A stretch of 64,000 nt of DNA. It comes from Lindgomyces ingoldianus. Its lineage: Eukaryota > Ascomycota > Dothideomycetes > Pleosporales > Lindgomycetaceae. Positions 20,640 through 33,700 of this stretch are shown here, piece by piece. Below the pieces are notes generated by a model. That model did not search any database, was not told the origin of the DNA, and saw only the letters and a program-made list of their open reading frames with translations. Numbering within the stretch: position 1 is the stretch's first letter; each line of letters begins with the position of its first letter. The position numbers and the translations under genes were made by a program. The stretch spans positions 35,646-99,645 of the forward strand of contig NW_022985242.1 of NCBI RefSeq assembly GCF_010093535.1, given 5' to 3'.

Positions 20640-22270
20640 AATATTATTTAGATACTACTTCTACTTCTTACTTACATGTTTGTGTGTTATGCCTAGTCTA
20701 ATTGCACTATTTGCAGCGCCTTTAGAATAGCTTACTTACTTTAGCTTACACCTACTTCTTTGCTTTTTTTCTGTTACTGTGCGCTTTAAACTTCTTTAAA
20801 GCTATTAAGCATAGGCTTTTCTAAATTATTAAAGTCTTTTCTGCCTTAATCTACTTTTTTTTATGTAATTTATGTTATATAGTAGCCTTATTAGGTGCTT
20901 AAAGCTTAGTAATTTTCTATTACACTAATACTAGCTTATACATAATTATTACTACCTTTTTTAAAACTTTTTTAAACACTTTAACTATAAAAGTTAGTAA
21001 ACTATTTATATACTTCTAAATTTTTATTTTTATAAGCATTAATTATAACTAAAGTTTTAAAGTATTACTTAAGGTTTATAACTACTAGGGCTTATTATAT
21101 ATAAGTAGTAGTAGTAATAAAATGCATAACTTTACATTAAGGCCTATTATAACTTATTATAGGTTAAAAAGAACTAATCTAGCGCTTTAGAACTTTTCTT
21201 AAATATTACTAAAAGTAATTATAGCATTATAAGCTACTTTAAAGTATAGTTAAAACTTTATTTTTATAATATAAGTAATTTAGTTATGTATAAGGTTTTT
21301 AGCCTAGCGCTTATATACTTTCTTTAAAGAAGTAAAATAACCTACATTAAGTAGCTATAAAAGGTGTAATAAGTAAAAAAGTATATAAATAGTAATAATT
21401 TTATTATCTTTATAGTATTACTAAAAATAAAGTAAGTTATAGCTTTTATAGCTGTTAATAACTAGCAGATAGTAGCTACTAATAGTACACTTCTTTATAT
21501 ACACATTAAAGTGCTTTAACTAGTCTAGACTAAGCTAATTAGTAGTCTAGCTATACTTAGAAATTATAATAACTTAATTCTAAAGTAGATTTTTCTTTTT
21601 ATACTAGTTTAAAAAGTAGTTGCTACTTTAAAAGATAATAAAAAGTAAAATAGCCTACCTTTTAGCATTAATGCTTTAGATAGCTGTTGTCTACTTCTAG
21701 TTACCTAGCTAGACTGCTTTTAGCTATTTTTATCTCTCTAAACTTATAATAACTACTCTAGTAGATATCTAGCCTATTATAAACTTTATTTATTAAAGTT
21801 ATACATGTTATTATTTTAAATACTATACTTAGCTTTAATATTCTTTATAAGGTTAAACTAGCTTTAAATTACTATAGAATTTTTATAAAAAGCTTTTTTA
21901 TAGTTATACTTATACTTAAACTTTACTTTAAGCTTTAAGTAACACTTAATAAATATATTAAGCTAGTTTATACTAACATAGCCTATATTATACTTAGTGT
22001 GTAAAGAATTAGCCATATTAGCTATAGCTACTAGCTAGAGGGGAAATTCTTACGCATCTAGCTTAAGTATGTGCTAAATAATTATTTACTTTTTATTATT
22101 ATTTAGCTTTTATAAGTTAGCTATATAATTAGCTTAAAAAGGTTATCTAGTGTGTTAGTTACTTATTATCTTTTAAAAGACCTTATTAATAGCTGTAGCA
22201 TGTTGCTTAAAAAGTGTTATATTTTATTTAAAAGCTTAAAGTGTAAGCTGCATTTAATATTCTTTTAACA
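20640..22270 (-). pseudogene. D transposase remnant (CENP-B/DDE_1 type)
   Basis: Minus-strand reading through stops shows an N-terminal helix-turn-helix region (about 22260-22030) ending in a RNFPSS segment that corresponds to the G-F-P-P motif of CENPB-type DNA-binding domains. It then shows a DDE_1 catalytic region (about 21720-21330), where the expected ILDGHESH-like strand reads as a degraded LL..IN.YKSHN, and a PPYTSYLLQPLNV-like stretch. Near the C-terminus (20722-20655) is a C-x2-C-x3-RHN-x3-C cluster followed by EVEVVS. The enzyme would bind the terminal repeats and cut and join at TA. Frame breaks and an Asp-to-Asn change at the second catalytic position make it dead. Confidence 0.75.
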
Positions 22271-22319
22271 TGTTTAAGTAGTGTTGTTAGAAATGCATTA
22301 GTGTAGAAAGAGTAGTGTA

Positions 22320-22379
22320 GTAGGGTCTTAGTAAAAGTAAGTAACTTAGGTGTGTAAGCAACTTGCCTATAAAGCATAT
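22320..22379. repeat. Terminal inverted repeat of D, right
   Basis: This is the complement of the left repeat with many transitions. It ends CTATAAAGCATAT, then TA. Unlike LTR outer edges, this end is mutated. Confidence 0.85.
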
Positions 22380-23091
22380 TAGTTATTATAAAAGTAGTTT
22401 AACAACTAATATTCTTTTTTATAGTAAATAAAGCACTTTTTTGTTTATGTGCAGTTATCTTTAGATTATAGCCTAAACCTAGATAAAGATCTTCTATGTT
22501 ATTCTTTTCTATGCAGAGAGAAGCTTTTTTTTTATTATGTAGACTTTTATTATGCAAAGTTATATTAGCAGTTTATGTAGTATGCATTAGGCAGTTTCTA
22601 GAGGTATTAGTTTACCCTTTAGTTTATAGTAACTTAAAGTAATGCTTATAAGTTACTAAATCAGGCTTTATATAAAAGCTTAATAGTAAACATAGTATGT
22701 TTTAGTTCTAGTTATCCTTAATAGGCTTATATAATAGTAGTGTGCAGTAGAACATCTTTTTAAAATTTTATTTTTAGTACTCTTTATATAAGTATAAGCT
22801 TGTTAATTATTATTCTAAAAACTTTATATAGACTTTTATTAAAGCTTTTTTATTAGTATTATATAAAAGTTATTATTATCTAGTCTGTCTAGTACTAGCT
22901 ATAGTTTACATTAGTGTTAAAGTAACTACTTAAGGTGTTATATAAATGCTTTTAGTTGTGTTTAGAGCCTATGTTATGCATATCGTACATATTTACAGAA
23001 CTTTTTAAAATATCTAGAAAAATGTCTATACTCTAAGTTTTCTAAATATCTAGCTATTAACATAGATTAATAAAAATCTTTATTTTATTTA
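22380..23091 (-). mobile_element. Copia C, piece 4 (Gag)
   Basis: It matches A 10380-11077 on the minus strand: zinc knuckle and part of Gag. It ends in TTTATTTA, where pogo element E begins. The rest of Gag, the leader and the 5' LTR of C must lie beyond the E/F block, outside the window. Confidence 0.85.
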
Positions 23092-23150
23092 ACGTACCTA
23101 ACGGGTTGGCCGGCCACACAGGTTGGCCGGCCACTTTTGCTAAGCCCCCA
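23092..23150. repeat. Terminal inverted repeat of E, left
   Basis: It starts ACGTACCTAACGGGTTGGCC. It holds two tandem copies of GGTTGGCCGGCCAC, then TTTTGCTAAGCCCCC. Layout and the end bases ACGTAC match element D, with GTTGGCCGGCC replacing GAGTTGCTTAC. Confidence 0.88.
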
Positions 23151-23224
23151 CCAAAACCACCCTATTCTAGCGCAAAACAGCCTACTTTAGCCCTATATAA
23201 AGCAATATAACACAAGATATTATT

Positions 23225-24253
23225 TAGAGTCTACTTCTGCTACTTTCTTACATGTACGCAAGTTATGCCTTTAACTTAGCTTACCTTCTTTAGCGCGCAC
23301 CTGCGTCTTTAGCTTCTTCCTATTACTACGCGCTCTAAACTCCTTTAAAGCAGTTAAACAAGCCCTATCCTTAACTATTAAAGTCCTTTCTGCCTAAATC
23401 TGCTTCCTTTTATGCAATTTACGTCACGTGGCAGCCTTATTTACTACTTAAAGCTCTATAATCTCCTTTTACGCTAACACTAGCTTATGCGTAATAATTA
23501 ATGCCCTCTTTAAAACTTTCTTAAAAGCCTCTACTATAGATGTTAGTAAGCTATCTATATACCTTTAAATTTTTACCTTTATAAGCATTAATTACAACTT
23601 AAATTTAAGGGTATTACTTAGGGTTTATAACTACTAGGGCTTGTTGTTAATAGGCAGTAGTAGTAATAGAGTACATAACTAGACATTAAGAGCTATTTTA
23701 ACCTATTTTAGGTTAAATAGGACTAAACTAGCGCCTTAAAACCCTTCTTAGATATTACTAGAAGTAATTACTGCATTATAAGCGCGTATAAAGTATAGTA
23801 GAAACTTAAGTTTTATAATATAGGTAATCTAGTTATGCATAAGATCTTTAGCTTAGCACTTATACACCTTTTTTAAAAAGGTAAAACAACTTACATTAAG
23901 AGGCTATAAAAGGTGTAATAAGTGTAGAGGCATGTAGATAGTAATAATCTTATTCTTTTTATAGTACTACTAGAAATTAAGCAAGTTATAGCTTTTATAG
24001 CTGTTAATAATAAAAAGCTAATAAGCGCTTATAACCCTTTTTTTTATATACTTATTAAAGTGCTTTAACTACTGCAGCCTAAGCTTATTTGTTATCTAGC
24101 TGTTTTTAAAGACTATAATAACCTAGTTTTAAGGTAGATTTTTCTTCTTATACTAGGCAAAGAAGTAATAGCAGCCCTTAAAGATAATAAAAAGTAGAAT
24201 AGCCTACTTTGTTATATTAATGCCTTAGATAACTATTATCTACTTCTTATTAC
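23225..24253 (-). pseudogene. E transposase remnant, C-terminal half
   Basis: On the minus strand it ends with RHNLRTCKKVAEVDS and a stop (about 23275-23228), the same C-terminal knuckle-like end as D and F. Upstream is a degraded DDE_1 region up to the G1 insertion at 24253. The first ~400 bp from the terminal repeat keep more CpA than the rest. The N-terminal half is at 37723-38290. Confidence 0.72.
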
Positions 24254-24844
24254 TGTTACAATCCTTGCTTCGTGGAAGCACTTGGGTCTTCTGATGTTCC
24301 CAGGGGTGAAGTGGGACGGATAGTAGAGGCTAATCTAGTAGGGTGTACAGTCCTACGTACAGGCTAATAGGCTAGTAGAGGGGAGTAGAGTGACTAGATT
24401 ATAGTTTGCCCTTAATGCAGCAGTAGAAAGGCTAGGTTAAATAGTTCTATTAAATAAAGTTAGAGGTATATATAGTGTAAGATATATAAATAGTATTATA
24501 GCTCTTTAAAAAGCTAAATGCTACTTAGTCTATGTAGAAAATAAACTAAACATTAAACACACCTTCTAAAGGTTATTTAAAGTGGGAACTATATACATGT
24601 GCAGAGGTACTAAGGGGAGCAGAAGGAGTTTATAGGAGCCTGCTAAGGGGAGCTTCCTAAGCTACCTTAGGCTACCTAAACTTACAGCCTGTCCTCCTAT
24701 TAGACAATGTATTCTTCTATTATTGCAGGCAGCTGCGCCGCTTCTGTGTCCTCTAATTAGTCTATAAGCAAGCCCTGCCCTAATCTAGCTAGATTGTTGA
24801 GCACTGCTAGTGGAGTTACGCTAGTCTAACTATAGACTGTAACA
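24254..24844 (-). repeat. 3' LTR of Gypsy G1
   Basis: Its outer ~80 bp are intact (CAATCCTTGCTTCGTGGAAG) where the partner reads TAATTTTTGCTTTATAGAAG. At the inner end the relation reverses. Differences fall at CpA and CpG on either strand, apart from a rare transversion. Confidence 0.93.
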
Positions 24845-24861
24845 CGCTGCCCCTTCTCCTT
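24845..24861 (-). other. Polypurine tract of G1
   Basis: On the minus strand this reads AAGGAGAAGGGGCAGCG directly before the LTR. The same tract stands at 52486-52502 in G2. Confidence 0.75.
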
Positions 24862-25500
24862 AGCAGCGTCCTTACCGCTCTGCTTACACAACTGTGTTAG
24901 TAAGAGTTTATTTATAAGGTAGGCGCCTTTCTACTAGAAGGCATTTTTAATATCTATTTTTTTTAAACTAAATAGCTTATTAGTCTTATTTATCCTACTA
25001 TTCTTATATTACTTTTTATTTTAATCCTTTTTACTAGATAAAGATAAGACTCTATAGTGCTTACTAATATTTTAAGTTATCTTATATGTTAACTCTATCC
25101 TTAAACAGATGCATTAAGTGTGTAAAAAAGTATAGTAAATGCAACACCTTTATCTTTAATACTATGTAGGATTAGTTAGAGAAAGAGAAAGAGACACTTC
25201 TTTAGAAAGCTACTGCTGTAAAGGTTTAAAAGTAGGAGCTTAGAGAAAAAATGTTGTGTTAGGTTTAAGCAACTTTAAAGGCAACAGCTAGAGAGCGTTC
25301 TAAATAGGATTATATCTAAAAATTACTAAATCTGCTAGAGGTTTAGTGTGTAAAGTACTTAAAAAAAGACCTCTCTTCTTTAGACAAAATAAAAGCCTTT
25401 AAGGCTAAAGTAAAAAGTTACTTTTTTTTATAGCTTTTATTAGCTAGGACTTATCTTTAAAGGCTGCTACTATCTAGTAATAACATAGCTGTTCCTTTTA
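24862..25500 (+). other. G1 3' region with an antisense coiled-coil-like frame
   Basis: This stretch between the Pol end and the polypurine tract lacks a sense gene. On the plus strand (antisense to Pol), about 25150-25400, a degraded frame rich in Lys, Glu and Leu is seen (LEKEKETLL, then ELREKML). The corresponding stretch in G2 (about 52190-51960, minus strand) shows a similar and better kept frame. No family was recognised. Confidence 0.4.
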
Positions 25501-28500
25501 ATATAGGTGCTTTATTACCTAGCTAGTTTCTTTTAGACAAGCCTAAAGGTACTTTTATACTAATAGCTGCGTGTTCTATAAATTCTTAGCTAGTTTTTAT
25601 ATGTTTTTACTAGTAAGCTACTTTTTCTATTTTACTAAAAACTCTTTTTTATTTTTTTAATTACTAATAATGTGTTTAACTTTATACTTTATTTCTTTAT
25701 TTTTTTATTCTTAAATAAATAAAGAAATCTTTTTAAGTGCTTTTTTTAATCTAAAGACATAAAACTATAGATGTATTTTTATATATAAAAGAAGCTTAAG
25801 CTTATAATTATCTTACTAAGTTTAAAGAACTTTATATAGTTTTTTTTTTTTTTTACTAGCTTTCTAGAGGGTCTAGGCATCTTAAGGTTTTTAGTGTTAA
25901 GATATGCGTAGTCCTCTAGGTAGATTCTTAGTCCTAGTTATTATAACTTATTTGCATAACTTTTTATTATTTCCTTACTAGTTTTAGCTTCTAGTGCTAA
26001 TTTCTTATATATGCTTTATAGGCTTAATAACTAGTCTATTAACTTCTATAAGTCTGTAGGTTAATTTCTATGTAGCATAAAATATAAGTTATACCTAAAA
26101 TTAGCTTTATATAGTATTTTCTTTATTATAGCTAATTCTACTATGTTAATAGCTAACTATACTATTAAAAGCTATTCTGCCTAATTATTTTAAGTATAAA
26201 AGACATATTTTCTAAAGTATTTCTTTACTTTAGTGTTTACTCTTTTAGTTTAACTGTCTATCTATAGATAGTAGGCTATAGACAGCTTATATGTTATTCT
26301 AAGGTGCCTTATAGCTGCTTTCTAGAATCTGCTAGTAAACAGTTTATTTTAGTTAGAGATAATAATTTTAAGGCATTTATATACTAATACTATATTTTAT
26401 TTTAATTTATAGATAAATTTTTTAGCTATTATTATCTTTTCTAAAGGCTAAGTATGTAGGTATTTAGTAGTTTTATTAAAAGTTACTATAATTATATTAC
26501 ACATTTTTTTTATTTCTAGTTCTTTTAATAAGAGAAGCTTAGTAATAAAATTTATTATAACTATTATTTATAGCTGCTTTAAAGCTTTAATTAGTTGTAA
26601 GTATCTATAAGTCTTATACTTTTATAAGTTATTTTTATTGCAGGTGTTACATTTTTTAAGCACTTTAGTGCATAGTTGCTTTACTTTTAGTATTCTTTAT
26701 AGTATAGCAGCCCTTAGCTTCTTCTAAAGAGTGCCTATTTTTAAGTGTTTAAACATTAGGGATTTATAATATTTTTAAATTAGATTTTTTTATTCTTACT
26801 TAATAGCTATAAGCATGCAGAGTTCTTTTATAAGTTAAAGCTTATTATAAATTTACCTTTTATTAGTTTTTTTAAAGAGAGTAAACTTTTTAGTAGTTTT
26901 TTTTTTTATTAAAGTAGTCTAGTCTATAGCTAAGAGCATTAGCCTACTAATTCTATGTTTCTAAGACATGCTTTATAACATAGTTAAACTATGCAAGTTC
27001 TATAGCCTATCTTATATACATTAGTAAAAGTTTTTTTATAGTTAAAAACATAACTAAGTTTACATAGTCTATTATAATATAAAAGGGTTTTGCTATTTTA
27101 TGCAGTTTTATAGCCTATACCCTTACTGTGTTTAGTATAGCTTTTAGTTCTTTATCTAGTATGCTATAGCTAGCTTTAGGTCCTAAGAACTTAGCTAAGT
27201 AGTACGCTACTAGGTGCTACTTCTTATCTTCCTATTTCTAGTAGAACGCTGCTCTGCTAGCTTCTAGAGATGCGTCTGTGTGGATTTTTGTATCTAGCTG
27301 TAGGTTATACATTCTTAGCACTAGTTTTGCTATTATAGCCTACTTTAATGCTATAAATACTTTGTTTATTTATAAGGTCTAGATAAATTTTGCTATTACT
27401 TATTTCTTTATAGTAGTGTTAGTTAAAGGTATAGTAATTTTTAAGTAGTCTTTAATTATTTATCTAACATACTCTAATAGTCTAAGAAATTCTTTAACTT
27501 CTTTAATAGTTATAGGTTCTAGCTATTTAAGTACTTTTTATACTTTAGCTAAGTTAATTTTTATTTTTTTTTTATTAATTATAAATGCTAGATATTTTAT
27601 TTTAGTAACATAAAATTTATATTTAAAGAGCTGTAAATAAAGTCTATACTTTCTTAGTTATTCTAGAACTTTTTATACTCTCTATACATAGTCTTTTAGG
27701 GTATCTTTTAAGTAGATAAGGACGTTATTTAGGTATACTAAGGTGAAGACATTAAGATATAGGTTAAGAGCTATATTAATAATTTACTAGAACATTACTA
27801 GGGCGTTTATTAAGCTAAACAGCATTACTAATAATTTATAAAGTCTTTATAAAGTTCTAAATACTATAAGCTACTTATTTTTTTCTTTTATCTTAATTTT
27901 GTTAAATCTGTCTTGTATGTTAAACTTTATAAAGTACTAAGTTCTTTTTAACTAGTTTATAATATCTTATATAATAGAAAGAAGAAACTAGTCTTAGATT
28001 ATGTTATTATTTAAGGTTCTATAGTTCTAATAAATATAGATTTTTTTTTCTTTTTTATAAAAACTACTGCTAAAGCAATAGAGCTATAGCTTTTTTAAAT
28101 ATAGCCTTATGCTAACATTTAGTTTATATATTTTTGTAGGGCTTTCTTTTATGTTTTTGTTAATAGGCGCAGCCTGTAAGTTTTTAGGCTGTAGTTTTCT
28201 ACTAAGTTAATAGCATAGTCTTATAGTTTATATAGTAGCAGTTTTTCTAGGTCTTCTAGTGTTTTAAACATATCCCTGTAGTCTTTATATTCTAGGGGAA
28301 TGCTGCCTTTTTTTTAGATTTAGAAAATGCTAACTTATTTTATATTTTTATTAGTTTTAATTTTTTTATAAAAGACTTTAAGTTTTTTTATTATTATCTT
28401 TACTGCCTAAGCCTTTAGCTTCTAGTAAGGGAATTTTTAAAGTTTTCTCTTTCTAAGGTAGTAACTACTACCTTATTTTACTTATTTATAGACTAAGCAT

Positions 28501-30080
28501 TTATTATTGTAGTATACTAACTAGGTTATGCGCGTGTAGTCTTCTAAGCTTTTAATTATTATTATTCTCTAGTTAATTACAGGGTTATGTGCTCTAAGCT
28601 AGTTATAGCCTAAAATTACGTTATATTTACTTTTTAATAAAAGTATGTTTATAAATTTTTAATCTTTTATATTTAAAGTTTTAAAGTTTTTTTTATAAGT
28701 TTCTAAGTTAATCTATCCTTTACTATACTTAATTAAAAATGTGTTAGTAAGAGTTACCTTAAATAGATTTTTTTTTATGTAGAATAAAATGCTTTATTTA
28801 TCTACTTAGTCTTTATTTATTACAGTAAATGTGCATTTACTATCTATAAGGGCTAGTCCTAACTGTCTCTTGTATGTAAAGGTAGTAGTTAGACTATGTT
28901 TAGTTTCTTATTCTACTGCAACTATAGCTAATATGTTATAAAAGACTTTTTTATTTAAAAAAGAGTAAAAGTTAATGTCTTATAAGTTATTATTAAACTT
29001 ATTTTTTTTATAGATCTAGTGTTCTTAGTTATAGTAGTTAGCTACTTTACACTTATAATCTTTAACTAAGTAATATAATGTTAAATAATTTTCCTTTTTT
29101 ACTACTTTTTACTAAAAGTAGTAGAACTTATAGTTGTTTTATTCTTTACACTTTATCTACTTTTTTTATTTATGTAGAAGGGCTGTCTAATAAGTGTAGC
29201 AGTTTATAGTTTTATAGGTAGAGGCTATTTCTTACTATAGGCATTTATTATAGTTTTTCTTCTATGTAGGCTACTAACCTGTCTAGTGTTTATTGTCCTA
29301 ATGTTTTACATAGTAACACTGTGTGTATTAGTACTAGGGGTATAGACAGTTGTTAGGTCTATGTAACATGTTAAAAGGACTCTTTTAAGTCTACTGTAGG
29401 TATTCTTATGTTTATACTATCTATATAAGGTGCCCTTTTTATTAGTAGTTGTTAGTGCTATAAGTGTTACTTCTATAAAAAACATACTATCTATAGTTTT
29501 GTTATATTACTAAGGCTTTTCTAGACATTACTAGGCTTAGTAGTAGTGTTTTAGGTTTTTTAGGTACTAGTTCTAGTACTTTAAATCTAGCAGGCTTACT
29601 TAGTCTCTCTAGTTTTTAATTTTTAATTTTAATAAAAAATTACTACTACTTTTTTTTATTTATAATGTTGTACTTAACTCTAGCTATTTACTATATTATG
29701 TTAAATATAAAGTAGTTATTACTAATGTTTATTTAATAAAGCAAAACTATGTAGTAACTTAAGTAGTTATGTTATAAACTACACTTTTAGCATTTGCATT
29801 TTTAAAACTGTTAAAAAAGCTCTTTTACTAAAGTGCTAAAAGTCTAGTTTTAAAGAGGGAACTGCTTTTCTTTTTTTCTAACATTTATAATATATTCTTA
29901 AATTTAAGTTTTTTTTTTATATTTTTTAAAAATTATAAAGTCTTACAACACTATATTTAAACTACTAAAGTTTTAAATAGCTACTTTTTAGTATACTTTA
30001 AAGCAGCTGTTTAAAAAGTAGTTTTCTTTATATTACTAGTAAAGTCTATTATTTAATTTTTCTAATATTTTCTTATTTAT
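25500..30080 (-). pseudogene. G1 Pol and distal Gag remnant
   Basis: Minus-strand domains, by comparison with G2, are: end of Gag (about 30080-29400), aspartic protease (about 28860-28500, with ALIDSKCTFT where D-S-G is expected), reverse transcriptase (about 28200-27650), RNase H (about 27450-27100), integrase (about 26900-25950) and chromodomain (about 25750-25500). The YLDD box reads YLNN (about 27745-27714), as two GAY-to-AAY changes would give. Order RT, RNase H, IN identifies Ty3/Gypsy. Stops lie throughout. Gag proper is beyond Copia H at 35900-37100. Confidence 0.78.
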
Positions 30081-30085
30081 AAAGC

Positions 30086-30296
30086 TGTCCAAATAGCAGT
30101 ATTTAGATACGCGGTTGGGCGTCACGTGACATAGTCTTGTGTCACGGTTGTACGCACAGACAGATAAATACCCTTTCCTTCGCACAGACTTAGAAAAACA
30201 AGAATCAACACCAGTTACCTGCAACCCCCCCCCGCGCGATGTGTACACTGTGCAAACCTCTTTGCTTTGCATAGCTAGCATAGAGTCTATTTAACA
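30086..30296 (+). repeat. 5' LTR of Copia H (211 bp)
   Basis: It starts TGTCCAAATAGC and ends TATTTAACA. It contains GTCACGTGACATAG (palindromic E-box CACGTG) and a run of nine C followed by GCGCG. It differs from the 3' LTR by two derived T near its inner end, while the 3' LTR has four derived changes near its own inner end. Confidence 0.95.
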
Positions 30297-30735
30297 CTAA
30301 TTAGTAGTTTAAATGCTGTAAGACAGAAAGCTCTTCTTATACCTTTCTATTTAGAGGATTATGTACAAGAGAAATCCTTTCTCTTACTAATTTAACTGCA
30401 AATTAGTAAAAGTAAAGATAGAGTCTAATTTACATGTAAGTAGCTATAAATCTCTATTTAGTTACCTAACAAAAAGCAGGAAACCTGTCTGTATAATACT
30501 ATTTAGAGGTATTATACAAATAGTAGTGCTTGTTTAACACTAGAAGGTCTGTTTTATCTTTTTGCATAAGGCTGTTTAGAGGCAGCGTACAACAAGAAGT
30601 AAGATAGCGCGCAACAACGCATAATTAACTACTATAGAGCAATAAGCGACGCTAGCTCTATCTATAACTAGCTAACATAACATATTAACATATAACTAAT
30701 ATATACCTTTTATAGGCATCTTAGCAAAGACCCTA
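30297..30735 (+). other. Copia H leader
   Basis: It begins CTAATTAGTAGTTTAAATGC directly after the LTR, nearly the same bases as in family A. Several short inverted repeats follow (for example CTAATTT...AAATTAG around 30398-30416). No protein frame is evident before about 30740. Confidence 0.5.
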
Positions 30736-30739
30736 GTAG

Positions 30740-33700
30740 AGTAGACAAATATTAAAAATTAAGTAGATAAGATTAAACTATTAGACAACACACTTAAAAA
30801 GAAGCTTAATTTATACACAGCTAACTTAATTATAAAACTTTATACGTTAAGCGCAACAGACATATGTACGCTTAAGAACTTTTAAGATAACTTTATAGAG
30901 TAGAAGCTTATACACTTTAGAGATCTTAGCTAACTGTTTCTATAAAAACTAATTACTACCTTATAGAATAAAGGCATTAGTTTTAAGAAGAACAAAATAA
31001 AGGCTGTTATGCTATATAGACTTATAAAAAAAAACACGCTTTTACTATTTTATAAGACTATTATACTAAACTATTACTACTAGCGTTAGTTCTAACGCAA
31101 CAGAGGATGTCTCTGTACAAATCACCTGCAGACCTAATACTCCCTTTGTAATTAGTATAACTACCTTGTAATAGCTTACTATACAAGAGCACAACTAGGC
31201 AGCTACATATTCCTGTAGCCATAGCTCTACATAAGATTCCCTAAAGCTTGTACCTACTACATATAATTTAATTACTATATAATTTATACTAACTTTTACT
31301 TACATAAGATATTACAGCAGAGAACCTTACACCTAAGAAGGTTGTATAATTCTAGAAGGCATAAAGAAAGAAAAATAACTATATAAAGCAACTATATAAT
31401 ATTCTAGCTAATAAGGCTATAGTATTTATTAAGCTCTACTAACGCCTTGCTATTTATAAGGCCTTATATATAAGCATCTTCCCTAATATTCTTAAAGGCT
31501 GTGCACATATGTTCTACCTTTACAATATTAGCCTTAGAAAGATGTAGAGGGTTCTATATAAATAGCTTAGCAATTACTTTAATACTAACATAAATTATAA
31601 CTAGTATTAGATAGATTAGACAATAATAAGCTTTATATAAATTAAGTAGAAAAACTTTATAAAAACTTTACATAAAGCTTTTAAAGCTATAATTAATAAA
31701 CTTACTTTTATATAAAGAGCTTTTAGTCTATAATTTTAAAGCAAAATACTACTTTACACTACTATTATATAAGCATGCTAAAGACAACTTAAACTTAAAC
31801 AAGCAATGTTCTTAATTAAGCCTATATATAAGGCACTATATAGTAACCTCTGTTTAGCACTTTAGGTTATAATTAATTAGTAGAATAACACATTTCTAAA
31901 TAAACTAGAAGACATGTACTACACTAATAAAAGATATAACTTTTTTTATATAATTAGCTTCTAACAACATAGAAGAAGTTTAAAAGGATATAAAAGATTA
32001 TCTAAATTACACTTCTTTATATAATTAAAGCAATGCTTTATCTACTATAAAGAAGAATGTTAGTTAATAAATTATCCTTACATAGATTAATTTTATGCAA
32101 AACGCTAGTACATCTCTTTGTATAAAGGATTCTATAATAAGACTCTAATGTGTAAGGAAGTAAACACATATATTTAAAAATTTAAAAGTAAACTAAAGTA
32201 AGAGAAAAAGAAGTTATATAACAATAACTTAGATAAAAAGAAAAGTAAGAAAATTATTAACTACTTTACCTTTACTACATTTCTCTACTGTGCGACAGCA
32301 GAGGACATATATAGCCTAGAACCTAAAGGATACGCAGAACAGTTTATTCTTAAGGATTAATATTATATAGTATACTAAAGTAAACTATAGAATACTAGCG
32401 CTGTAAGAATTTTTACTATAGAAAAGTTATAACTTAAAGCATACTTGTAAAAATTCCCTTATATAAAAGTAGACTAAACACTAAATAAAAAAAGTATTAG
32501 CTTTAAAAAATAAGAATTAATAAAATTAATTAGTACTATATAAATTACTAATCTAGTTAGTAGTGTTACATATTACATACTAGATACACTAACACTCTTC
32601 TTACTGTCTCTTACTAACATAGACTAGATAAATGTGTACTTTAACAACATACAGAATGTAATTGTATAAAGCAATAAAATTAAAGTTCTAGTTATACATA
32701 AATAAAGTTACTTATTTTTTAATATATAAAAGAAAGAATTAATGTCTTTTTTTACAGAACGCAAACTTTAACAACTGCACAGAAGGTTTAGCTATCCCTG
32801 TACAGAACAGCTTTACATAATGCTTAAGAACGCTAGACACAACACTAATCCCTTTATACTTAAAGAGATTAAGAAGTTCTGCTATATATGTTAGCTGCAT
32901 AACTTAGCACTATAAAGATTTAAGTTTATAATTAAAAATAATTTATACTTTAATTATAAGATAGTAATTAATGTTGTATAAATTAGTAACTAAGACGTAC
33001 TACATATAATTAACACAGATATATTATTCTAAGCAGCAACCTTTTTAAAATTAATGTCTGCATAAGATACCTAGGACGCGCTCTGTAAGTGTTAGATTAA
33101 CACATATTAGGGCCTACCTAATTATATTATACATAACCTTAGTATAAACTTTGCATCTAAAGATTTCTAAAATTACGTAAAAATTATAGGAGCAACGTGT
33201 TAACAAATGCTAGTAGAAGCCTATTAGGCTATAGGGAAGATTAAGCGCGCGCACGCACTACTACAACGTGCATACAACATCCTCTGTGCAGAATTAGATA
33301 ATTATACAAATAATAAATTAGTGTTATAGATAGCTGTTAAAGCTCTAAATAATATAGTAAGACTAAACAGTCTTATACCTACATTACTTATATTTAGAAC
33401 GTACCTAAGAATTAACATAGATTCTGCACTATCCCCTAACATTGCCACGCAAGCTAACGCTGTATAAAAGGCAATAAAGATGCTTTAGAGCAAGAGGGCA
33501 AAAGTTAATATTAATTATATAATTAACACCTAAAATAGCTTAACATTACATAAAGTTCTAAATCTTCTACTTAGTTCTAAGGTAAAGACATAGCAAGAGA
33601 AGAAGAGATAAATAAGACTGCACATAGTAAAGAGAATTAAGGCCCTAGATGTTATTGTTAAGATAAAGAATAGTCTAGTAAAACTCTGCTGCACATAAGT

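Larger units (their letters stand above)
20515..22379 (-). mobile_element. pogo/Fot1-like transposon D, complete (1865 bp)
   Basis: It inserted at TA (20513-20514 and 22380-22381). Excising it restores CTTATATATAGTTATT, as found in A near 10370. It has terminal inverted repeats of about 60 bp and one degenerate transposase frame on the minus strand. Size, TA target and gene content fit the Fot1/pogo branch of Tc1/mariner elements. Confidence 0.9.

Noticed and set aside
30036..30281. Small ORFs on either strand at the ends of Copia H (also 35622-35958)
   Set aside because: They fall in the two LTRs of H and are shadows of the less mutated LTR sequence.
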